This document shows, in pieces, positions 5,643 through 11,085 of a DNA stretch of 11,085 bases. The position numbers were made by a program, and so were the translations under genes. Source of the stretch: an uncultured Allobaculum sp. Its GTDB lineage: Bacteria; Bacillota_I; Bacilli_A; Erysipelotrichales; Erysipelotrichaceae. Every line of letters starts with the position of its first letter. Positions within the stretch are counted from its first letter, which is position 1. The stretch spans positions 1 to 11,085 of the forward strand of contig CAOKFJ010000038.1 of NCBI GenBank assembly GCA_948467695.1. The letters run 5' to 3'. The notes beneath the pieces were generated by a model. That model searched no databases. It saw only the letters and a program-made list of their open reading frames with translations, and had not been told where the DNA came from.

Positions 5643-7472
5643 TTAGTATGGTTTGGGTTTGGCCGCCGCGCGGGTGAATTTCTCGACAAGAGAGTGCGCT
5701 CTTTGCGGCATGGTCGTTACGCCAAGCGCTCTGTCAGGGCGAATGGTTCCGTGGTAGTCCGAACCGGCTGTCACGCACAGTTTCTCGCTTGCGGCGACTT
5801 CGAGAAGATAAGTGCTTGTCGCTTTGTCGTTTGCGGGCGTAAACGCCTCGACGCCATCAAGACCGGCATCAATCAGCGCTGCCAGCAGCGTGGTATCCAT
5901 TTCGCGGATGTGCCATCCGGCAAGGACAGCGATGCCGTTGGCTTCGTGAATCGCTTCGATGACTTTTCTCGCGTTGGGATACTGCACCTTCACTTCGCAT
6001 ATGCCTCCAGGACCGAAATAGTCGCGCATGAACGCGTCGCGCGCCTGCTCTTCGTTTCGAGCCGACATCAGGTATGTCTGCACCGAGGCGAGATTGCGCG
6101 CATCCGGATCGTCAAACACCAGATCCGTCAGTTCGCGGGGGCGAAGCAGTTTAAAGCGGTTGTTGGAAAGCAGCGCATCGGAATCGATCTGCAGACCGGT
6201 CGCTTTTTCAAATGCCTGCAGTCTTTCGAGCGAAACGTCTTTTTCGCGGCGCAGGGAGAGGCGTTCGATTTCATCGAAGAACGGATTGTTCCAGTCGATA
6301 TAGTAGCCGAGAATGCGGACGCGTTCACCATACAGCTGGCAGTCGATTTCGACTCCCGGAATGTATTCGATATCGTACAGACGGGCAAAGCGGACAGCCT
6401 GCGAGTTGGCGCGGGCGCAGTTGTGATCGGTAATGGAAATGATGCGCATATGCTTGTCACGCGCCAGACGGAAAATATCTTCGACTTCCGCATTGGCGTC
6501 ATCGCTGAAATTCGAACGGATATGCAGGTCGATATCCTGAACCGGATAAGCGGAAAGATCGTTTGCCGCCTGACTTGCCGCATACGCAGCGGATGATGCT
6601 GCTGATGCCGCCGCTGCATGGGCGCGGGCTGCCGTTTGTGCAGCGCTCTGTCCGGGATAAGTATTTGCGGCGGGCTGCTGCGCGGGATTGCCGGGCGCGC
6701 TGGTCCGGTCAGTATTTATCCTGGACGCGCCTGAAGCTGTCTGATTTGCGGCAGAAACTGCGGCTGAACCAGACGAAGCGCTTCTTTGAATCGCCTGACG
6801 CGGTGCGCGCTCTGTCATTGCGCTTTGGGACGCCTGCGCGGGTCGGACATTTTCCTCTGTCTGGCTTGCGTCTTTGTCTTTGCCATCGACCATAACCATG
6901 TTGTAGCGCGGCACGTATACGCAGACCAGACCGAAAATGTAATCGAAAATGGTTTCCTGCCGCGGCGAAAGAACAACGCAAAGACCGTTGATCGCCCACC
7001 ATAGAAGGATGCCGAAGACGGAGAAAAAGTAGCCGAAAAGCATCATCGGCACGCCGATGCCAAGCAGTTCGCGCATGACAAGGCGCATGACGCTTGCCGG
7101 TCTGCGCGTGGTTTTGTCAACCAGACGCAGTCCCATCATTTTTCCGCCCCACGTATAGCCGCCTTTTGATGCGGTATAGAGCGGAAGGAGTATGCAGCTC
7201 GTAATAAAGAGCAGTGTGTACATGATATAGAAAAGCAGATCAAAATAGGCGGGCGGAATGACGCCGGAAAGAATGAGGATAAACTCCACTCCCCAGGCGT
7301 ACACCGGAAGAAGACAGATGCTCAGATCAATCAGATACGCGTACAGATGGTTTTCATAGTCGTTCAGCGTTCTGGTCAGAAACGCGGCTTTTTTATAGCC
7401 GCCGCTTGCGTAGAGCTTCTGTTCTTTCACAAACTTTGCCCGTTCGAGTTCTCTTTTGCTGTATTTTGCCAT
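5643..7472 (-). CDS. RDD-family membrane protein fused to a PHP (phosphoesterase-like) domain
   Basis: 609 residues in three parts. Residues about 40-190 form an RDD-type domain: hydrophobic segments near 44-70, 76-98 and 137-168, with the typical aspartate in the first helix (YLIDLS) and the SKGGYTWGGKMMGLRL loop. Residues about 196-310 are a low-complexity Ala/Ser/Gln linker. Residues 312-600 are a PHP domain: DLHIRSNFSDD (315-325), ITDHN (347-351), PGVEID (372-377), AGWHI (518-522) and GSDYHG (570-575). PHP domains are metal-dependent phosphoesterases acting on DNA ends, histidinol phosphate or 3',5'-nucleotides; the substrate here is unknown. The first motif has Arg319 where the second His of H-x-H is expected, so one metal ligand may be lost. 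The start is supported by GAGGGA five bases upstream and by its own promoter. The unit is single-gene, with a terminator on each side. Confidence 0.85.
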   Translation of the reverse strand: MAKYSKRELERAKFVKEQKLYASGGYKKAAFLTRTLNDYENHLYAYLIDLSICLLPVYAWGVEFILILSGVIPPAYFDLLFYIMYTLLFITSCILLPLYTASKGGYTWGGKMMGLRLVDKTTRRPASVMRLVMRELLGIGVPMMLFGYFFSVFGILLWWAINGLCVVLSPRQETIFDYIFGLVCVYVPRYNMVMVDGKDKDASQTEENVRPAQASQSAMTERAPRQAIQRSASSGSAAVSAANQTASGASRINTDRTSAPGNPAQQPAANTYPGQSAAQTAARAHAAAASAASSAAYAASQAANDLSAYPVQDIDLHIRSNFSDDANAEVEDIFRLARDKHMRIISITDHNCARANSQAVRFARLYDIEYIPGVEIDCQLYGERVRILGYYIDWNNPFFDEIERLSLRREKDVSLERLQAFEKATGLQIDSDALLSNNRFKLLRPRELTDLVFDDPDARNLASVQTYLMSARNEEQARDAFMRDYFGPGGICEVKVQYPNARKVIEAIHEANGIAVLAGWHIREMDTTLLAALIDAGLDGVEAFTPANDKATSTYLLEVAASEKLCVTAGSDYHGTIRPDRALGVTTMPQRAHSLVEKFTRAAAKPKPY

Positions 7473-7510
7473 TCGTTCCCTCGATTCTGTAAAGTTGGTA
7501 TTACACGTTC

Positions 7511-7539
7511 ATCATACGGCACAATGCGCCGTTCTTCAA
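7511..7539 (-). promoter_or_regulatory. Promoter of the RDD-PHP gene with a palindrome in its spacer
   Basis: On the minus strand TTGAAG (7534-7539) is exactly 17 bases from TATGAT (7511-7516), a good sigma-A pair. Transcription would start near 7504, about 32 bases before the ATG. The spacer is almost filled by a near-perfect palindrome (7516-7532, ACGGCACAATGCGCCGT on the plus strand, seven of eight pairs match). That is a classic place for a repressor operator. The -35 overlaps the U-tract of the preceding terminator. Confidence 0.7.
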
Positions 7540-7566
7540 AAAACCGCCGGGCTTTGCCTGGCGGTT
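7538..7566 (-). terminator. Intrinsic terminator of the dxr unit
   Basis: A 7-bp stem AACCGCC/GGCGGTT (7542-7548 with 7560-7566) plus inner GGC/GCC pairs with a three-base loop, followed on the minus strand by six T (plus-strand A at 7538-7543). It lies about 70 bases past the stop of the 611-residue protein gene. Confidence 0.9.
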
Positions 7567-7633
7567 GTCGTTTCATATCGCAGTTGTCTGCTGCTTTCAG
7601 GCGGTAAAAAGAAGCAAGGCCGACGTGTTTCGT

Positions 7634-9469
7634 CTAGTCCCTGTTTTCGTCTTTTTTCGCACGACGCCGATCATACAGTTCCTTTGCGGCGATCACAAGC
7701 GCGCCCTGAGCGCTGAGCACAAAGGATCCGGCATACAGAAGCAGATTTTCTTCAGCTGCTGTATTGACCGAAGACGATCCGCCATACTGCCCTCCAGTCG
7801 GGTTGTTCTGGTGCAGCGGCATGCCCAGACGATATTCGTTAGCCTGTTTGTACAGAATCTGATAACGGGTGCTTCCATTGGCGATCAGATGATCGTTGAC
7901 TGCGCGGCGCTGCGTGGTGCTCATCGCGTTCCAGGCTTTCATGCCGTTGAGAACCTGCTGGTAGTTGGATGCGTTGATGCTCTTGATCACCGCGCCGTTC
8001 TGCATGACATAGCGGGCCACAAAATCAGCCGCCTTCGCGTCAAGCTGGCGCGTAATCGGCGAGTTGATGACGGAAAGTCTGGCATCGGATTCCACTTCGG
8101 CATTCAAATCGTTCAGACGGGCAGTCTGCCCTTCGATCGGCGCTTTTTCATTCTCAATCGCATCGCTGCCGTTTTTGGCTCCAGCGACTTCATAGAAAAT
8201 TTCCGCGTCGTTTACCGGAACAACCACCGTGTTTTCGATCGGCTGACCGGCTGTCTCTTCTTCCTGCGCGCCTTGCGCGACAGGATTGAGCGAAGCCTGT
8301 CCGATTGCCGGAAGAGAAAGGACACCTGTATTCGCATCGAAAGAGCAGCTTCCATCGGTATAGATGGTGATGGAAACCGTTCCGTCTTCATTGGCGGAAT
8401 AATCGAAAAGAATCATCAGTTCCCCGATCGACACGCGATAGAACATCTGCGAGCTGATCGAAAAATCTTCATTGGTGAAGGTGTAGTACACCGGGATCAC
8501 CATATGCTGCGGCCAGCCGGCTCCCTGCGCGAGGGCCGCGGCAACCGCATAGGTCTGCTGATCCACATCCGCGTCGAACAGTTCAGTGCATGTGAGCCCT
8601 TTAGGCTTGTTTGCGGGAAGAAGGTTCAGGTTTCCTCCGCCATAGCTGTATTCAGGCGCACTGGCTTCTTCATTGGCAGAACCTTCGCCAGGCTGATCTG
8701 CACCCGTTCCTGCTTCCGGAGTACCGGGTGTCAGCTCAGACTGCTCTGCGTCCGTATCGGGCTGCTGATTCTGTTCTGCATCAGCGTCTGCCGGCGTTTC
8801 AACAGGCGTTCCCGGGGTTTCCTGGGGCGCTGGCGTCTGCACAGCCTGATCGGGATTATCCGGCTGGGCGTTATTCTCGCCCGCTTTGGTATCTGCCGAA
8901 TCACTTTGCGCTGGAGCGTCGCTGGATGGTGTATCCATCGATGGCTGCTGCGCATCCGGGGTATCTGCCGGATCGTCTGTCCGGTCTAAGGCATCGGAGC
9001 CATTTTCCGTCGATGTCTGCTCAGCAGGCGTTTCGACAGGCGCTCCCGGCGTTTCTTCAGGCGCGGGTTGTGGTGCTGGAGTAATCAATGCAATTGCGCG
9101 CTGCGCAAATGCGGGATAGTCAATATTAAAGGCGCGAGCCGCCTGAATGATAATGTTCTGTTTTTCCTCGCTCATCTGATCGAACACCGCTTTTCCCTGC
9201 GCGATAACAGCGCAGTTTTCTTCAGTGACGCTCGTGTACCAGATAAATTCGCTGACAGTGGTGCCATCAGCGCAGACACGCTGCAAGGATGTTCCGCAGA
9301 AACGCTCGATAAACTGGTCCGCGCTCAAGGTTGCAGGATCAATTTCGACATCCAGAAGAGCGGTGCGGGAATCGGGCAGCGAAGCATAAACGCTCTGGCT
9401 CAGGCTTCCTGCGGGAAGGCATACTGCCGCAAGAAGGGCGGCAAGTGAGTATAAGGATGTTTTTTTCAT
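7634..9469 (-). CDS. Exported, C-terminally anchored protein of unknown function
   Basis: 611 residues; I do not recognise a named family. A signal peptide (1-29, likely cut after VYA) is followed by a helical region (about 45-130), then a Pro/Thr/Glu/Asp/Gln-rich stalk (about 131-275) containing two copies of a 15-residue unit PAPxETPGxPVETPA (135-149, 213-227). A probably beta-rich globular part (about 278-390) follows, then a second helical region (about 455-550), a hydrophobic segment (about 576-596) and a basic tail RRRAKK. This topology places it outside the membrane with a C-terminal anchor; no LPxTG motif is seen. The two helical regions look like copies of one module. The start is well supported by AAGGAAGG four bases before the ATG. 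It lies 64 bases after dxr with no terminator between, so it is probably co-transcribed; a functional link to isoprenoid synthesis is not evident. Confidence 0.85.
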   Translation of the reverse strand: MKKTSLYSLAALLAAVCLPAGSLSQSVYASLPDSRTALLDVEIDPATLSADQFIERFCGTSLQRVCADGTTVSEFIWYTSVTEENCAVIAQGKAVFDQMSEEKQNIIIQAARAFNIDYPAFAQRAIALITPAPQPAPEETPGAPVETPAEQTSTENGSDALDRTDDPADTPDAQQPSMDTPSSDAPAQSDSADTKAGENNAQPDNPDQAVQTPAPQETPGTPVETPADADAEQNQQPDTDAEQSELTPGTPEAGTGADQPGEGSANEEASAPEYSYGGGNLNLLPANKPKGLTCTELFDADVDQQTYAVAAALAQGAGWPQHMVIPVYYTFTNEDFSISSQMFYRVSIGELMILFDYSANEDGTVSITIYTDGSCSFDANTGVLSLPAIGQASLNPVAQGAQEEETAGQPIENTVVVPVNDAEIFYEVAGAKNGSDAIENEKAPIEGQTARLNDLNAEVESDARLSVINSPITRQLDAKAADFVARYVMQNGAVIKSINASNYQQVLNGMKAWNAMSTTQRRAVNDHLIANGSTRYQILYKQANEYRLGMPLHQNNPTGGQYGGSSSVNTAAEENLLLYAGSFVLSAQGALVIAAKELYDRRRAKKDENRD

Positions 9470-9484
9470 ATAACCTTCCTTTCC

Positions 9485-9501
9485 GCCGGATACACTCCGG
9501 C
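9485..9501 (-). promoter_or_regulatory. Short hairpin before the ribosome site of the 611-residue protein gene
   Basis: A perfect 6-bp stem GCCGGA/TCCGGC (9485-9490 with 9496-9501, five-base loop) lies in the gap after dxr and ends just upstream of the AAGGAAGG ribosome site. There is no U-run, so it is not a full terminator. It may mark the processed 5' or 3' end of the two messages. Confidence 0.5.
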
Positions 9502-9533
9502 TTATTTAGTCTAAAGATGAAGCACCGATTTGT

Positions 9534-10682
9534 CTACAGATAACGGACGCGTACATGTTCGCGTGTCATTCGGTCGGTTTCGAGCAGATCGTCAAGCGTC
9601 GGATGTTCGATGAAAGGAATCGATTCGAGAGCATCGAGAATCGCCTCTTCGATCTGCAGAAAAGAAATCTTTTCCTTTAAGAACAGTTCAACAGCCTGCT
9701 CGTCTGCCGCATTGAATATGCATCCGGCATTTCCTCTGCGCTTGCCGGCTTTGATTGCCGCGCCAAGCATGGGAAAGCGTTCATGATCCATTTCCTTGAA
9801 ATCGAGTGTCAGCGTCTTTGTCATGTCGAGCGGCTTGTCTTCATGCAGATATGGTCGAGCCGGACCAAAGAGCGCGTACTGAATCGGCAGGCGCATGTCC
9901 GCGCTTCCTAACTGCGCCATGATGGCGTTGTCGTTGTATTCGACCATCGAATGCACAATGGACTGCGCATGAAGAACAGTGGAAATCTGATCGTAGGGGA
10001 GATTGAACAGATAGTGCGCTTCGATGACTTCAAAGCCTTTGTTGACCATGGTCGCCGAGTCGATCGTAATGCGTGCTCCCATCGACCACGAAGGATGACG
10101 CAAAGCGCGCTGGGGCGTAATATCCGCAAGTTCGTCGCGCGAAAGATCGCGCAGCGATCCGCCGGAAGCCGTAATAATCAGACGGCGGATGTCATTTCTG
10201 TCATTGCCCTGCAGGCACTGCCATATTGCCGAGTGTTCGGAGTCGATCGGACGAAGAACAGCGTCGGTTTTCGCAAGAGCGGCGTTGACAAGCTCTCCGC
10301 CGCACACGAGCGATTCCTTGTTGGCAAGCGCGACATCTTTATCGCGCTCAAGCGCGGCAAGTGTCGGCGCAAGTCCGCGAAAGCCCACAACCGCATTGAC
10401 AAGCAGATCATAGTCGAGTTCTCTGACCATGCGCACCATCTGATCCTCGCCGCCGTACCATGGAATGCCGGCAATGGTTTCATCGTGTTCAAGGGCGCTT
10501 AAACCGACAGCCTGAACTGTCGAAAACTTCGCGGCAATCTCTTCAAGCTTTTCTCTGGCATGACCGGCACTGATGCCGATCAGCGTAAATTCGTCGGGAT
10601 GAGCATTAAGCACATCGAGTGTCTGGGTGCCGATCGATCCGGTGGCACCAAGCAGAAGAATTCGTTTGGGAGTTGTAGTCAT
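9534..10682 (-). CDS. dxr: 1-deoxy-D-xylulose 5-phosphate reductoisomerase
   Basis: Second step of the MEP (non-mevalonate) isoprenoid pathway: converts DXP to 2-C-methyl-D-erythritol 4-phosphate using NADPH and a divalent metal, in the cytoplasm. It is the target of fosmidomycin. 382 residues, usual family length. The NADPH-binding loop is GATGSIG (12-18). ANKES (120-124), metal ligands Asp148 and Glu150 in DSEHS, Glu218 in NKGFEVIEAH, substrate-loop ASGG (172-175), HPSW (196-199) and SATMVNK (209-215) are all present. The start ATG is preceded by only a weak purine stretch (AAAAAAGAAAG). Unlike many bacteria, it is not followed by rseP or preceded by uppS-cdsA here; instead an exported protein gene follows 64 bases downstream. 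Confidence 0.97.
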   Translation of the reverse strand: MTTTPKRILLLGATGSIGTQTLDVLNAHPDEFTLIGISAGHAREKLEEIAAKFSTVQAVGLSALEHDETIAGIPWYGGEDQMVRMVRELDYDLLVNAVVGFRGLAPTLAALERDKDVALANKESLVCGGELVNAALAKTDAVLRPIDSEHSAIWQCLQGNDRNDIRRLIITASGGSLRDLSRDELADITPQRALRHPSWSMGARITIDSATMVNKGFEVIEAHYLFNLPYDQISTVLHAQSIVHSMVEYNDNAIMAQLGSADMRLPIQYALFGPARPYLHEDKPLDMTKTLTLDFKEMDHERFPMLGAAIKAGKRRGNAGCIFNAADEQAVELFLKEKISFLQIEEAILDALESIPFIEHPTLDDLLETDRMTREHVRVRYL

Positions 10683-10693
10683 ATCGTAAGCAT
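10679..10693 (-). other. Possible five-codon leader cistron overlapping the dxr start
   Basis: ATG CTT ACG ATA TGA reads Met-Leu-Thr-Ile-stop, and its TGA overlaps the dxr ATG (ATGA). It sits between the purine stretch and the dxr start, so ribosomes might initiate here and re-initiate at dxr. It could equally be chance; there is no separate ribosome site. Confidence 0.2.
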
Positions 10694-10907
10694 CTTTCTT
10701 TTTTCATCACCGAAGCGCATGCGGGCTGCCGCGCTTGCAGCTTAGCCGGTTTGCTCTCCAGTCTGGTATTTGTCGTTGTTCTGTTTTGAATGATGGCTGA
10801 TCCTCTGCATTTTCTGCATATTGGTTTGATCTCGTGCTGCGCGATCGCCAATTTGACCATGCAGACATCTTTACATACCTGATGACATTGAAGATGTCCC
10901 GAATATG
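10683..10907. other. Gene-free stretch upstream of dxr, with an inverted repeat
   Basis: About 225 bases between the preceding terminator and dxr. A perfect 8-base inverted repeat GACATCTT/AAGATGTC (10864-10871 with 10891-10898) lies shortly after the terminator. Inside it, GACAT can pair instead with ATGTC (10884-10888), so two folds compete. I see no convincing promoter; GGGACA, 17 bases, TATGTA on the minus strand is the best, weak, candidate (about 10871-10899). No coding frame here looks real. Confidence 0.4.
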
Positions 10908-10934
10908 CAAAAAAGAGGACCGGAGTCCTCTTTA
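10908..10934 (-). terminator. Intrinsic terminator after the phosphorylase gene
   Basis: A perfect 9-bp stem AAAGAGGAC/GTCCTCTTT (10912-10920 with 10925-10933) with a CGGA loop is followed on the minus strand by six T (plus-strand A at 10909-10914). It lies about 50 bases past the stop of the partial gene at the right edge. Confidence 0.92.
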
Positions 10935-10982
10935 TTATAAGCGGTTAATGTTCGCTGCGCGGCGCAGTGAACGCAATATGCA

Positions 10983-11085
10983 TTATTCTGCGTCTTCAGC
11001 GGAGCAGCCGATTTCTTCGCGTTCTTCTTTTGTGAACTTGATTTCATCCAGACCCCAGATTTCATCAGCGTATTCGCGGATGGTG
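10983..11085 (-). CDS. glgP: Glycogen/maltodextrin phosphorylase-like, C-terminal 33 residues
   Basis: Only the last 33 codons are inside the window. They begin TIREYADEIWGLDEIKF, which closely resembles the conserved end of glycogen/alpha-glucan phosphorylases (GT35; typically RTIxEYAxEIW), enzymes that release glucose 1-phosphate from glycogen or maltodextrins using pyridoxal phosphate. An acidic tail (KEEREEIGCSAEDAE region) extends about 15 residues beyond where many members end. A terminator follows. MalP or GlgP cannot be told apart from this fragment, and the identification rests on one short motif. Confidence 0.7.
   Translation of the reverse strand, partial: TIREYADEIWGLDEIKFTKEEREEIGCSAEDAE

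Noticed and set aside
6543..6890. Ala/Ser/Gln-rich stretch as a frameshifted or separate gene
   Set aside because: The frame is continuous from the RDD part to the PHP part without stops. The composition fits a flexible linker, and no ribosome site or start marks a separate PHP gene.
7565..8989. 474-codon plus-strand open frame opposite the exported protein gene
   Set aside because: The minus-strand frame has a signal peptide, good ribosome site, anchor and following terminator. The plus frame starts within the terminator hairpin and is Arg/Phe-rich without motifs.
10871..11065. 64-codon minus-strand frame at the right edge
   Set aside because: The overlapping frame ending at 10983 matches the phosphorylase C terminus, and this one runs through the terminator hairpin.
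1..11085. tRNA, rRNA, CRISPR array, insertion sequence or attachment site
   Set aside because: No tRNA-like TPsiC/anticodon arms, no regularly spaced repeats, no transposase or integrase motifs, and no terminal inverted repeats were found on reading either strand.

Overview
The window looks like chromosomal DNA of a low- to mid-GC Gram-positive bacterium (Bacillota). A clostridial or erysipelotrichial gut commensal is my best guess. This is inferred from the type of methionyl-tRNA synthetase (HIGN instead of HIGH, four-cysteine zinc knuckle, C-terminal tRNA-binding domain), the lipoprotein form of the sugar-binding protein, strong AGGAGG-like ribosome sites, and classical hairpin-plus-U-tract terminators. 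No phage, transposon, CRISPR, tRNA or rRNA was seen. Base composition is fairly even.

Every gene I can support lies on the minus strand, so transcription runs from high to low coordinates. From right to left: the last 33 codons of a glycogen-phosphorylase-like gene (10983-11085) and its terminator; dxr/ispC (isoprenoid precursor synthesis) followed by a 611-residue exported, C-terminally anchored protein of unknown function, then a terminator; a single-gene unit with its own promoter coding for a membrane protein that fuses an RDD domain to a cytosolic PHP phosphoesterase-like domain, then a terminator; metG with a long structured leader, translationally coupled to a small two-helix membrane protein, then a terminator; finally mglB (galactose/glucose-binding lipoprotein) and mglA (its ABC ATPase), the latter cut by the window edge. 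The permease gene mglC would be expected just beyond position 1.

The mgl genes form a high-affinity galactose/methyl-galactoside (and probably glucose) importer, with an extended -10 promoter, a CcpA cre-like box, phased A-tracts, leader hairpins and a perfect hairpin between mglB and mglA. The other units are housekeeping genes (metG, dxr) interleaved with two uncharacterised envelope proteins.

No obvious new multi-gene system is present. The items most worth a second look are the RDD-PHP fusion, whose first metal-binding motif reads H-x-R instead of H-x-H; the 17-bp near-perfect palindrome in the spacer of its promoter; the duplicated helical module and proline/threonine/glutamate-rich stalk of the 611-residue protein; and the metG leader, which has competing helices but no T-box hallmark.
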